Shown piece after piece: positions 49,406 through 58,810 of a stretch of 64,000 bases of DNA. Each line of letters begins with the position of its first letter. The first letter of the stretch is position 1. Below the pieces are notes generated by a model that did not search any database, was not told the DNA's origin, and saw only the letters and a program-made list of their open reading frames with translations. The DNA is from Paenibacillus oryzae. GTDB taxonomy: Bacteria > Bacillota > Bacilli > Paenibacillales > Paenibacillaceae. The stretch spans positions 1 through 64,000 of the forward strand of contig NZ_LYPA01000071.1 of NCBI RefSeq assembly GCF_001675045.1, written 5' to 3'. Position numbers and translations under genes: made by a program.

Positions 49406-50557
49406 TTAACATCGCGTATATTTTAAACCATCAATAAAAAAGTAATAATTGAATATCTTCATTTCTTCAAGTTGCTTAGCAATTTCTTTACGATATATGC
49501 TTGCAATTATTAGCCGTGAATCCCCGTCCATAAGTGCGGGTAATTCAAACGGTGAACGCACAGGAACGCCATATAATATACTCCCCCATACGTCTTTGCG
49601 GTTATCAAAAGCACAAACCACATTTAGCCCATGACTATACCGCTCCATCCAAATTCGCAAGCTATCTCCAGCGCCGAAGATATACACCTTTTTATTTTCA
49701 ATATCGCATAACATGTCTGTATAGGAACGCACGTACTCTTTGTAAGAACGTCTCATATCTACAATGCTGTGATCCATGTGCTTTGGTTCGCGTTCTTCTT
49801 CCTCTGGCTCGGATATTCCACTAGGATAAGAGGCTATAAGCGTCTCCATAAAGCTCAGGGGCACTGGAATTATCAAATCTTCAAATTCCATTTCAACGCT
49901 ATCCGAGAACCATTTCTTGTTATACACCCTTCTGCCATGTTCACCTGTGAGAACGGGTATAGAGTAATATAGCTGATTAGAGTATTTAGAGCAGAAGCGT
50001 TCGTAACGCTCTGAAAGATAACCGTATTGTCCCGACAATCCCCCAGCACCAAAGCAAAATTCCTCTTTACTTTCGGAAATTTCGGCCCCCTCGCATTCAT
50101 CTAGGGCAGCCGAAGCGAACATCTGCAATTGCATCTTCATTACAGTGTCCTGAATGCGTTTTGCAGCATCGCTATCCGGTATATCGTCTAGCGGTAGGAT
50201 GTCGATATACGCTCCCATATGACCACCGCGTGTACATCCATTGGGGAAATTTGAGATAACTGTCGTGTCGCTTCGTCGCAGCTTTATATAATGGACGGCA
50301 GCAGCGGGATCATTTTGTGGTGTCTGCAGAAAATAGGGTTCCGTAAACCAATGCTCAGAAAACCGTAGACGATCATAATCTTTACGTGGCAAAGCAATAT
50401 CGATATCGTCATCCCACGGGATAAACCCTTTATGTCGTACTGCGCCTAGTAGAGTTCCAAACATAGCGAACCAGGTCAACCCTTCACGCTTTGCGACCCT
50501 AGTAAATTCCTTTAAAATATCAAGTTCAATAGCTTGTAACTCATTTAGTTTATTCAC
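49406..50557 (-). CDS. LicD family phosphotransferase with C-terminal Rossmann-like module
   Basis: The N-terminal half (about 1-190) is a LicD/FKTN-type nucleotidyltransferase-fold domain: FGTLLGAVRHKGFIPWDDDID contains the conserved acidic residues (about 48-53). LicD enzymes transfer phosphorylcholine or other phospho groups from CDP-linked donors to cell-wall sugars. The last 96 residues form a separate module starting KKVYIFGAGDSLR with a partner DNR about 20 residues on, the same kind of module found on seven other proteins of this cluster. GTG at 50557 or TTG at 50560 are both in range of GGAG. It is the last gene of the glycan cluster in the transcriptional direction. Confidence 0.85.
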   Translation of the reverse strand: MNKLNELQAIELDILKEFTRVAKREGLTWFAMFGTLLGAVRHKGFIPWDDDIDIALPRKDYDRLRFSEHWFTEPYFLQTPQNDPAAAVHYIKLRRSDTTVISNFPNGCTRGGHMGAYIDILPLDDIPDSDAAKRIQDTVMKMQLQMFASAALDECEGAEISESKEEFCFGAGGLSGQYGYLSERYERFCSKYSNQLYYSIPVLTGEHGRRVYNKKWFSDSVEMEFEDLIIPVPLSFMETLIASYPSGISEPEEEEREPKHMDHSIVDMRRSYKEYVRSYTDMLCDIENKKVYIFGAGDSLRIWMERYSHGLNVVCAFDNRKDVWGSILYGVPVRSPFELPALMDGDSRLIIASIYRKEIAKQLEEMKIFNYYFFIDGLKYTRC

Positions 50558-50671
50558 CAATCAGGTCTCCTAAGCTTTATATCAACGAATACATCAACAT
50601 GCATATTGAACCCTTCCTTTTCAGAAGAAAAGAATAAGACTTCCCTGCGTGCTATTCACTCAACCAAGGGT

Positions 50672-51418
50672 TTAGCCCATATTATGGACGTTCTCATCCA
50701 TGTGCAAAAGATCCTTCGCCCAATCAATTCTATTAACAATTGCCGCATCTACGTCGAGATCCTGTGCGAGTTTAAGCTCCTCTTCATTCGTTATGGTCCA
50801 TGGACGTATCAATATTCCCCGGCTGCGACAATCCTCAGCGAGCAATGGATGCCGTAACATATGAATACTAGGATGCAGCGCTTCAGCCCCAACCTTTTCG
50901 CACTGCTCCCCTGTGATCAGTATTCCTCCGCCACATAGTAAGGCAGTTCTGGATGACGGCTCAAGCAGCTTTATTTTCTGTATAGAATAGTGGTTAAATG
51001 ACGACCATACAATATTATCCATCAAATCACATTTTTCCACTACCTTTAAAGCAATAGATTCAATTCCGTTATAATATATAACACCTGTTTTTAATTCAAT
51101 ATTAATAGTTAAATTTGTCGGTTTTAATAATTCCAATACTTCTTCCAGAGTTGGCACTTCCATAAAAAGCGGCTCAGTACGTCCACTTTTGTTGAAATTG
51201 AGTTTTTTAATTTCAGACAGGGTGTAGTCTTGAACCCATCCTTGCCCATTGCTCGTCCGATCAACAGTTTCATCGTGGATGACGACGATCTCTCCGTCCT
51301 TGGTAAGCTGGATATCAAGCTCTACTCCATCTGCTCCCATTTCGGCCGCTATTTGAAATGCAGTGAGTGTATTTTCTGGCGCAGAAGAATAAGCACCACG
51401 ATGCCCCCATATTTTCAT
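50672..51418 (-). CDS. glycerophosphodiester phosphodiesterase family protein
   Basis: A 248-residue GDPD-family TIM-barrel protein. The catalytic histidine lies in WGHRGAYSSAPENT, with the metal-binding pair in VELDIQLTKDGE and the second histidine in VVIHDETVDRTSNG. Such enzymes cleave glycerophosphodiesters to glycerol-3-phosphate. No signal peptide is visible, so it is probably cytoplasmic. ATG at 51418 overlaps the stop codon of the upstream phosphoesterase (TAATG) with GGAG eight bases upstream, so the two are translationally coupled. In this cluster it could turn over a glycerol-phosphate-containing glycan or its donor. Confidence 0.9.
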   Translation of the reverse strand: MKIWGHRGAYSSAPENTLTAFQIAAEMGADGVELDIQLTKDGEIVVIHDETVDRTSNGQGWVQDYTLSEIKKLNFNKSGRTEPLFMEVPTLEEVLELLKPTNLTINIELKTGVIYYNGIESIALKVVEKCDLMDNIVWSSFNHYSIQKIKLLEPSSRTALLCGGGILITGEQCEKVGAEALHPSIHMLRHPLLAEDCRSRGILIRPWTITNEEELKLAQDLDVDAAIVNRIDWAKDLLHMDENVHNMG

Positions 51419-52731
51419 TAAACCCACTCCGCCCTTCCATTTGCAACAATCTTATCTTTACCTGATCCGAATCTCACAAAGCGTATCTCTCTCTTTTCTG
51501 GGTTAACAAGCATCATATCAAATGCCTCTTGCGAGGACTCTCCAAGTTTTCGCTTAGGTGTGAGGAAACCTTCTGGCTTATACTCCGTAAACTCTTCACA
51601 CTTTGAATTTACTATGGATATAATAGGGAAGCCTTCTTCATTGTCCAAAAAATCACCATGGTTGTGACCATTTATGAAAGAAAGGATTTTGTGAGCATGT
51701 TTTTTCAGTAACTCCATTAACTCGTCTTCTCCACGCAGTTCTTTCGCCCAATACTGTAAACGGCGAATTGGCGTGAGGTGGGAAAAAATTATTACTTTCC
51801 AGTCATGTGGCGTACATTCCATTTGTATATTCAGCCACCGGATACACGCTTGGTTGTATCCATAACGCAATTCTTCATTAGGATCAAAAGAGTCCAAGAA
51901 TATAAGTCTAAGTTTATATTGGTCATAATCAATGGAGTATCGCGGTGAATTAGTACCTAAATATAGCTCACACTGTTCGTTTAATGAAAAATGGTCAGGG
52001 TTATTTCTGAAATAATTTGTATCATGATTACCCAGTGTTACCCATACGGGAACTTCACATTTTTTCAAGTCTGATAAAATCCGTTCTACATAATGACGGC
52101 TCACGTCACGTGTGACCATCCCGTCTGTGAGATCGCCCAGGTGAATTATACCATCGAGTCTAATTCTTTTTTGAAGTTGTTGGATGGCTGTAGCTGTATC
52201 TTCCCAAGTACCATTTACGGTGTAATGAGTATCGGTCATCAGTACAAAGGAAAGCTCGTTCTTTCCCAGAATATTCATGATACGTTCAGAAACTCGTTCA
52301 ACCTCACTCCGAAGCCATTGCTTCATTTCAATCGGTGAAACCTCTGGTGCTGTATCGAAGAAAAGGATGCCATTCATATCCTCTGAACCTTCAAAATCTG
52401 TCCCGTCCATTTTTCTTAAACATACACGGAAGTAAACACGCTCCGTAAAAAAATAATCGTCTTGTCTATAGCTGTCACCGCTTAAGTCATGGCGGTAAAC
52501 TGTCCAGCTTGCATCAGGGGCATAATCATAGGTGTAAATCCAACGATTTTTTACCTCCGAAGCGTAGGTAGCGACGTTAAACTTATACTCAGAATTTATA
52601 AGCCTCAGACTGTCGCCAGGTTGTGCCAAATAGAAAAAGGGGGTGCTTAGCATCTCTGGATGTCCCAATTCCTGTAAGCCATCCCCAGCCCGTATTTTCA
52701 AACCTATTTGACCCGTTAATGACTGCCTCAA
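51418..52731 (-). CDS. calcineurin-like metallophosphoesterase
   Basis: A 437-residue protein whose C-terminal two thirds is a metallophosphoesterase. The metal-binding motifs are FVLMTDTHY, GIIHLGDLTDG, VTLGNHDTNY and, at the end, GHNHGDF. The N-terminal 150 residues are beta-rich (about 15-140) and unassigned; they may position a glycan or nucleotide substrate. The start is TTG at 52731, well supported by AGGAGG seven bases upstream. The next gene (GDPD) overlaps its stop codon. A role in trimming phosphate groups of the cell-surface polymer is inference from context. Confidence 0.85.
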   Translation of the reverse strand: MRQSLTGQIGLKIRAGDGLQELGHPEMLSTPFFYLAQPGDSLRLINSEYKFNVATYASEVKNRWIYTYDYAPDASWTVYRHDLSGDSYRQDDYFFTERVYFRVCLRKMDGTDFEGSEDMNGILFFDTAPEVSPIEMKQWLRSEVERVSERIMNILGKNELSFVLMTDTHYTVNGTWEDTATAIQQLQKRIRLDGIIHLGDLTDGMVTRDVSRHYVERILSDLKKCEVPVWVTLGNHDTNYFRNNPDHFSLNEQCELYLGTNSPRYSIDYDQYKLRLIFLDSFDPNEELRYGYNQACIRWLNIQMECTPHDWKVIIFSHLTPIRRLQYWAKELRGEDELMELLKKHAHKILSFINGHNHGDFLDNEEGFPIISIVNSKCEEFTEYKPEGFLTPKRKLGESSQEAFDMMLVNPEKREIRFVRFGSGKDKIVANGRAEWV

Positions 52732-52757
52732 GCCTTCCCCTCCTTGATTCCATAAAA

Positions 52758-53867
52758 CTAACCTGCAGGTGTTTGATTCAGCTCTTTTCTAACTGCATCA
52801 AGAGCATTTCTGAAGATTTGCCACATATCGTAATACTTGTATTCAGCAAGTCTGCCGCCAAAAATCACGTTTTTTTCTTTTTCAGCCAGCTCTTTGTAAG
52901 ATATATAGCGTTGGCTGTTCTTTTGATCATTAACGGGATAGTAGGGTTCATCCCCAGCTCTATACTCTTTTGAATACTCACGCGTTACAACAGTTTTGGG
53001 TTGCTCTCCAAATTCAAAGTGTTTATGTTCAATAATACGGGTAAAAGGGGTTTCCTTATCCGTATAATTGACAACAGCATTACCTTGAAAATTTGGCTTA
53101 TCGACTATTTCCGTATCAAAATGTAGTGTACGGTACTCAAGTGGACCAAATTGGAAATTAAAAAACTCATCCAGCATCCCGGTATAAATCGTTTTGGGGG
53201 CAACACTATCAAAATAATCTCTATGTGCAAAATAATCCGTATTTAGTCTAACCTCACTGCCATCAAGCAGTTTCTCAACAATCTGCGTATATCCCCCTAC
53301 AGGAATGCCTTGATACTGATCGTTAAAATAGTTGTTATCCCAAGTGAATCGAACGGGCAGGCGTTTAATAATAAATGCCGGCAAGTCCTTGCAGTCCCGT
53401 CCCCACTGTTTTTCCGTGTATCCTTTGATCAATTTTTCATAAATATCGCGACCTACTAGTGAAAGTGCCTGCTCTTCGAGATTTTGTGGCGCCACGCATT
53501 CTAAGCACTGCGATGCTATTTTTTCTTCCGCCTCGGCTGGATCAGAAACTCCCCATAATCGGTGAAATGTATTCATGTTAAAAGGAAGATTGTATATCTC
53601 TCCCTTGAAATTAGCTATCGGCGAATTCGTATAACGGTTGAATGTCGCAAATCGATTAACATAATCCCATATTTCTTTATCGTTAGTATGGAAAATATGG
53701 GCCCCGTATTTGTGTACATTAATCCCTTCTACTTGTTCGGTATATATATTTCCTCCGATATGATCGCGCTTATCAATCACTAAACACTTTTTATTACACT
53801 TCAAGGCTTCATGCGCAAATATAGCTCCATAGGGTCCCGCACCAACAATCAAATAATCATAGTACAT
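52758..53867 (-). CDS. glf: UDP-galactopyranose mutase
   Basis: A 369-residue flavoenzyme that converts UDP-galactopyranose to UDP-galactofuranose, the donor for galactofuranose residues in surface glycans. FAD-binding start YLIVGAGPYGAIFAHEA, followed by the active-site segments KQWGRDCKDLP and FTWDNNYFND, plus GIPVGGYT, are characteristic. ATG at 53867 follows GGGAGGTAATAAA. It lies between the large fusion gene and the phosphoesterase. It implies that the polymer made here contains galactofuranose. Confidence 0.96.
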   Translation of the reverse strand: MYYDYLIVGAGPYGAIFAHEALKCNKKCLVIDKRDHIGGNIYTEQVEGINVHKYGAHIFHTNDKEIWDYVNRFATFNRYTNSPIANFKGEIYNLPFNMNTFHRLWGVSDPAEAEEKIASQCLECVAPQNLEEQALSLVGRDIYEKLIKGYTEKQWGRDCKDLPAFIIKRLPVRFTWDNNYFNDQYQGIPVGGYTQIVEKLLDGSEVRLNTDYFAHRDYFDSVAPKTIYTGMLDEFFNFQFGPLEYRTLHFDTEIVDKPNFQGNAVVNYTDKETPFTRIIEHKHFEFGEQPKTVVTREYSKEYRAGDEPYYPVNDQKNSQRYISYKELAEKEKNVIFGGRLAEYKYYDMWQIFRNALDAVRKELNQTPAG

Positions 53868-53893
53868 TAATTATTTATTACCTCCCTAAACTC

Positions 53894-56314
53894 CTAGATT
53901 AAAGTCATATTAATCATTTGTTGAAGCTTGGTTGAACTAGTACTCTCTGTATAAGGAATAAATTCCATATTGGAGCCCAATGTCTGTAATTGTTTTTGCA
54001 GCCAATACCATTCTTCTTCGTGATCATTTCCAGAAAAATGACAATCGTAGCGAAGCTGCTTCCATGCCTCTATCTTATTTGTATTATTGAAATCTACCGC
54101 AATTACCCGATCCACATATTTAATCTGCTGTACAATCGCCAAACGCTCTTCAAACGAGATAAACGGCTTTTTTTTCTTATCGCGCTCGGCTAGTTCGTCA
54201 GTCAAGACCCCGGCAATCAAATATTCGCATCGTTCCTTGCTTCTGCGAAGAATGTTCAAATGTCCGATATGGAAAAGATCAAACACCCCTGTAACATAAC
54301 CAATATTGTATTTCCCACTTGAATGAGGAATAATCTCGACATTTGCCTGGATTTCATCTAGTTCTCGTTGATAGATGCGGTACTCTTTTATGCCCATACC
54401 CTGGAGCTGCCTTGCAATCTCATCGTAGGCAGCATTACAAATAATTACTCTGTACTGACCTGGAATCAGTTCCTTGAGAAGTTGTGGGCTCTGAATAAGA
54501 AATCCGTGTTTTTCTGTGTTCCATTTAGTTTTGTCATTATCAATAATATAAGAAGGTGGATAATTAGATCCATATTTTTTAAGATAGTGCTCCATCATCC
54601 TCCCGGCGCCAAAAAGCACAATCAATTTACCTTCAACTCCATCAACTGCAGCAAATATTCGTTCTCGTTTCGGTATATTCGAATTGATTTGTTGCGATTT
54701 TTCCATAAGCAATAACCTTCCATTTCGCATTATGTTATTCGGATCAATTGATGCCCATTTATAAAACTGTTTGTACATTTCACGCTGCCTGAGCTGGTCT
54801 TGAAAACGACTTTCTTCCTTCAAAAAAAAGGGCCATAACTCCGTAAGACCATATCGCTCCTGCATTTCATGTCGTGAAACGTATTGCTCCGTATGGGGAG
54901 CAAACCAGTAGACATCGTTAATTGCGCGGAACATTACATATTTGGCAGGATAGTTCTCTTTTACAAACTCCTGATCAAAAAATAGAAATTGGCCATTATC
55001 AAAAAAACAGTTGACAGGTATCATTTCTAAATAAGCTTTAGATAGAATCGGTCCCCAGTCGATATTTGGATCTAAAAAAGCAAGCGCATTTTCATCCGAT
55101 GATGTATGTTCGGAAGAATTCAAAACATATTTATAGAGTTTATCCATATATCTAATAAACCCTGCCGCATCATAAGTTATCAATTTCCGTAAGTAAACCG
55201 ATAAAGTCGGTGCTTGAATGCACGGCATAATAAGCCGGTCATTTTCAAGTCTAAATGAAATAACCGGAATATCACGGGATTGCAAATCAGTTAGATTCTT
55301 ACAAAGTCTATCTAGGCCACTTAGCCCTTCTTTGTAGATCGGACATTTTTCGACTAATCCGTTATTGTGAATCGATGTTGAAAAACTTTCCTCCCTGCTC
55401 CTCTCAGACGAAATAGATGCATATAGTACAGAACTCATTTCTGCATTACTACATTCGGCAAGGAAGGAGTTAGCAAATAATGGGATCAGGCCATTTTCAG
55501 CTAATGGGCCATACAAATTGCTCGGATTTATAACAAGACTATCCTGTTTGACTTGATACGGCCTCAGCCTCTCATTTAACTCTTCTCCCGGTGGATATTG
55601 ATCAGTATAAACCATCTGTGGCAGCAAGTGATCTGGGAACGGGTAATAAAGCTTAACGTTCTTTAAACCTACTTGCCTCAATATATCCATCAATTCTGGT
55701 TTGCTTAATGACGGCATTGCCGCTCCAGTTGGATAATTATTCAATCCATCAAAGGGAATTCCTGTTGAGGGGTCAGGGGCCCCGCAAAGATATTGAACAC
55801 CAAGCCGATTAAATACGGAAAACAGCAGTTTCCCATCGTCAGTAAGCAGGGACCTAACTTGACGCAATAAAGAAATATAGCCTTGTCCAGATAATACAGG
55901 TTCCTGGAAATCCGGACCTACAATTATTACAATATAATCAAACACACTGCCAGAAGGCAGCATGGAAATATCTCCGTTTAAAACCTTCAGATTCGATTTT
56001 TCAATCCAGCGTGTTCGTATACTTTCAGCTCGATACGCATCTGCTTCCAAGACGGTTACTGAACCGCATCGATCACATAAAACCCCGGAATGAACGCCAA
56101 AACCACCACCAATCTGAAGTAATGACGATTGATTATGAAATGGATACCAACTCAGGACCCCTGTTGGTTGATTACTTAAGTGATAAAAGACCTGCCAACG
56201 AAGATCCCGCGTAATTACCTCACTAAAATCCCCATTTGGATTCGACAGTATATATTCTCCTATTTCAGCATCTAATGAAGATGCCGGAACTACTGAATAA
56301 CCGAGATCCGTCAT
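53894..56314 (-). CDS. multidomain fusion: methyltransferase / kinase-like / Rossmann-like / TagD-like cytidylyltransferase
   Basis: An 806-residue protein with at least four parts. Residues about 55-230: class I SAM methyltransferase (LLQIGGGFGVHSG, VTVLEAD, DYIVIIVGPD). Residues about 320-550: a kinase-like stretch recalling aminoglycoside phosphotransferase folds (EMIPVNCFFDNGQFLFFDQEF), low confidence. Residues 562-652: the Rossmann-like module (KLIVLFGAGRMME, then IIDNDKTKW). Residues 669-806: a nucleotidyltransferase with HIGH at 682-685 in GVFDLFHIGHLNIL, ISFEERLAIVQ, and TESTSSTKL in place of the TagD RTEGISTT motif. The last domain would make CDP-glycerol or a related CDP-alcohol. 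ATG at 56314 is the longest reading. The combination in one polypeptide is unusual; I know of no named family for the whole. Confidence 0.8.
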   Translation of the reverse strand: MTDLGYSVVPASSLDAEIGEYILSNPNGDFSEVITRDLRWQVFYHLSNQPTGVLSWYPFHNQSSLLQIGGGFGVHSGVLCDRCGSVTVLEADAYRAESIRTRWIEKSNLKVLNGDISMLPSGSVFDYIVIIVGPDFQEPVLSGQGYISLLRQVRSLLTDDGKLLFSVFNRLGVQYLCGAPDPSTGIPFDGLNNYPTGAAMPSLSKPELMDILRQVGLKNVKLYYPFPDHLLPQMVYTDQYPPGEELNERLRPYQVKQDSLVINPSNLYGPLAENGLIPLFANSFLAECSNAEMSSVLYASISSERSREESFSTSIHNNGLVEKCPIYKEGLSGLDRLCKNLTDLQSRDIPVISFRLENDRLIMPCIQAPTLSVYLRKLITYDAAGFIRYMDKLYKYVLNSSEHTSSDENALAFLDPNIDWGPILSKAYLEMIPVNCFFDNGQFLFFDQEFVKENYPAKYVMFRAINDVYWFAPHTEQYVSRHEMQERYGLTELWPFFLKEESRFQDQLRQREMYKQFYKWASIDPNNIMRNGRLLLMEKSQQINSNIPKRERIFAAVDGVEGKLIVLFGAGRMMEHYLKKYGSNYPPSYIIDNDKTKWNTEKHGFLIQSPQLLKELIPGQYRVIICNAAYDEIARQLQGMGIKEYRIYQRELDEIQANVEIIPHSSGKYNIGYVTGVFDLFHIGHLNILRRSKERCEYLIAGVLTDELAERDKKKKPFISFEERLAIVQQIKYVDRVIAVDFNNTNKIEAWKQLRYDCHFSGNDHEEEWYWLQKQLQTLGSNMEFIPYTESTSSTKLQQMINMTLI

Positions 56315-56349
56315 CTTTCACCCTCGCTTTCCCTCCAAGGTAGAACTTG

Positions 56350-57717
56350 TTAATGGTTATTCAACAACCGACTGGTACAAATGATCAGATTTAAAGGAAA
56401 TGGATAAATTCCTATATTTTTAGAAGGGACATTTAAACCCATTAGTTGCTTTATCATATCCTTGCTATTCGCACGGTTTGCAATTAAGTAGTAAGCATTT
56501 GGATAATTAGCGACGGCTTTCTGAGGCGAACATATTTCATTTCCCATACAGAGACTCCCCCACTTATCGTTGTCGTTATCGCAAATGCATACGATATTAG
56601 AAATTCCATTTATGTTCAAAAAAAAGCTCGCATACTTTCCGATTTTCCCGACTCCGAATATGACCACCTGGTTTTGAGATGCCATTAGCGATAAAAAATC
56701 ATAATAGGACTTAAACTCGGTCTCTGCCTTCTCATATATATAGCGTTCAAAGTATTTCTGGTTCTCAAGTAACATTTCCAGTTCCATCCACATCTCATCC
56801 GAAAAATCTTCTCGTAAAAGCAGCCCCTTCCTGTAACTGAAACTTAACAAATTCCAATAGTGTTGTAACACACTATGCATATTGGGATTGTCATAATAAG
56901 CGCCTCTGAGAAGTGAATTTAAACATATAATTGCAATCGACCGACTAACCATTCTTAGACGCGCATAATCTTCAGGGAAAACATTCATTACCCAATCCAT
57001 AATAAACTGGCATTCTTGCAAATCATATTGGAGACCCTTAGGACTATTCATTGACGAAGCAGCATTATCTCTTCGATAATGATAAAAAGCCGAATGAATA
57101 AAAACTCCTCGTTGAACTAATAACGCTACTTGATAACGGAAACCCGCGTCTTGATAAGCCGCACCCTGAGTTTCATTTAGACGTATATTCTTCTCTTGAA
57201 CGAATTTGCGCTTGTAGATTCCATTCCACATAAATGTATCAATAGGAACTAACTGATCGGTATAATCAGTATATGAAACGAGCTTTTTGCTGATTGAAGA
57301 AGGACGGAATAAATCATGCTTGATGGTCTGGCGACCTTTGTCGGGGAAATCAGTGAACAAGAAAAAGTCAGACTTCACGAAATCAGCATTATTTTCTATC
57401 GCAGTATTATACAATGTTTGAAACATCCCTGGGTCAATATAATCATCAGTTTCAACGATCCCTAGATATTCACCTTTAGCAACATCAAATCCCCAATTCA
57501 CCTGGTATCCATAACTTTTTCGGTCTGAGTCTAAAACGATAATACGACTGTCACGGGAGGCGTATTCCTGCAGTATTTCCCTTGTACCGTCAGTAGAACC
57601 CGCATCAACACAAATAATTTCAATATCCTGCAGCGTTTGATCTATAACACTATCCATGCATTCTTTTATATATGTAACAACATTAAGCGAAGGCATAATA
57701 ATGGACACTTTCGGCAT
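56350..57717 (-). CDS. GT2 glycosyltransferase with C-terminal Rossmann-like module
   Basis: A 455-residue protein with a GT-A family 2 domain at the N-terminus (KVSIIMPSLNVVTYIKECMDSV, CVDAGSTDGT, and the metal-binding acidic pair in VETDDYID). The last 107 residues form a Rossmann-like module (QVVIFGVGKIGKY, then CDNDNDKWGS). ATG at 57717 has AGGGGG eight bases upstream and is preferred over a GTG nine bases earlier. It is a close paralogue of the GT2 gene at 58811-60112: both share GY-x2-N-x-GFD-x-AKG-x-Y-x-G-x-VE-x-DDYID and the AAYQD segment. Sugar donor and acceptor are unknown. Confidence 0.88.
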   Translation of the reverse strand: MPKVSIIMPSLNVVTYIKECMDSVIDQTLQDIEIICVDAGSTDGTREILQEYASRDSRIIVLDSDRKSYGYQVNWGFDVAKGEYLGIVETDDYIDPGMFQTLYNTAIENNADFVKSDFFLFTDFPDKGRQTIKHDLFRPSSISKKLVSYTDYTDQLVPIDTFMWNGIYKRKFVQEKNIRLNETQGAAYQDAGFRYQVALLVQRGVFIHSAFYHYRRDNAASSMNSPKGLQYDLQECQFIMDWVMNVFPEDYARLRMVSRSIAIICLNSLLRGAYYDNPNMHSVLQHYWNLLSFSYRKGLLLREDFSDEMWMELEMLLENQKYFERYIYEKAETEFKSYYDFLSLMASQNQVVIFGVGKIGKYASFFLNINGISNIVCICDNDNDKWGSLCMGNEICSPQKAVANYPNAYYLIANRANSKDMIKQLMGLNVPSKNIGIYPFPLNLIICTSRLLNNH

Positions 57718-57781
57718 ACAAGACACCCCCTATTTTCAACATATGCCAAACCACTTTCAACTCTTTCATTTCATTCAGCTA

Positions 57782-58795
57782 TTACACTTTTGCACAAATA
57801 AAAACCGAATCTCCGACTATGAACCCATTCTCCTCTATTTCTTTTTCATTTAATATATCAGTATTCTTGTACCCTTTAACGTCAAACCCATACTTTTCAA
57901 AACGCGCTTCTATGTCTCGACCGTAAAGTCTTTCATGGTCTGACTGCCCATAATAAAGGGTTTTCTCATTTTTGGTAATAATATCTTTATTTTCATAGGT
58001 ATCCTCTTCCCAGCAGATAGGAACTGTTATGATAAGACTACCGCCTGGTTTCAGACATCTTTTTATCTCAAGTAATGCCCGACCCTCATTTTCGATATGT
58101 TCCATAACATGGTTGCAAATAATCCAGTCAAACTGGTTATCCTTAAATTGTAGATTTGTAATATCAGCTACAACATCTGCTCTACCTTTCATTAAATCTG
58201 CTGTTATATAATTTTCTCCTCTTTTACGGAACTCCTCTATTAATTTCGATTCTGGTGCAAAATGCAGTATATTGGACGTATCATCGAATATAGTAGTGTA
58301 CTTGTTCAAAATATAGTGTACATATCTTAACCTGTCAGTACTACTGCAAATCGGGCAAATTCCGCTTCTTAAACCTGCCCCAACCACAGACTTCTGTTCA
58401 AAAAGTGCATTTCTCTCACCAGTAAGCAACCACCCAAACACATGATTAGTACACAAAACACATTTGGGTAAAGCTTTAATTTGATCATTGCTTTTCTTAA
58501 TGAATAGATCATTAAAAATCTTCAATGATATTATTTTTTTTTCTGCTAGGCCAATGGCGGTCAATTCTTTAAAAACATCTTCAAAATACTTATCTGTGGT
58601 AATTAAAACATAATCAAAATCCAACTCTAAAATTTCATTCACTCTCCAGAAAAGAGACCTATTCTCTTCTTCTAGCGAAAACTTCGAGTCTGTATTCTTA
58701 TCTGTAATACCAATTATTTCAACATTGTTGATTTCCCTAAAACTATCCAACAAATACATGCCTCTGGAACCACAACCATATAGTAGTAACTTCAT
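57782..58795 (-). CDS. SAM-dependent methyltransferase with N-terminal Rossmann-like module
   Basis: A 337-residue protein. Residues 1-100 form the Rossmann-like module (KLLLYGCGSRGMYLLDSF, ITDKNTDSK), here at the N-terminus. Residues about 135-150 carry CPICSS, a possible half zinc site, with CVLCTNHV before it. The remainder is a class I methyltransferase (ILHFAPESKLIEEF, ITADLMKGRADVVADI, DWIICNHVMEHIE, LKPGGSLIITVPI). This resembles methyltransferases that act on carbohydrate or lipid-linked glycan substrates. ATG at 58795 has AGGAGG immediately upstream. Target sugar not known. Confidence 0.85.
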   Translation of the reverse strand: MKLLLYGCGSRGMYLLDSFREINNVEIIGITDKNTDSKFSLEEENRSLFWRVNEILELDFDYVLITTDKYFEDVFKELTAIGLAEKKIISLKIFNDLFIKKSNDQIKALPKCVLCTNHVFGWLLTGERNALFEQKSVVGAGLRSGICPICSSTDRLRYVHYILNKYTTIFDDTSNILHFAPESKLIEEFRKRGENYITADLMKGRADVVADITNLQFKDNQFDWIICNHVMEHIENEGRALLEIKRCLKPGGSLIITVPICWEEDTYENKDIITKNEKTLYYGQSDHERLYGRDIEARFEKYGFDVKGYKNTDILNEKEIEENGFIVGDSVFICAKV

Positions 58796-58810
58796 TTTTC
58801 CTCCTATTTA

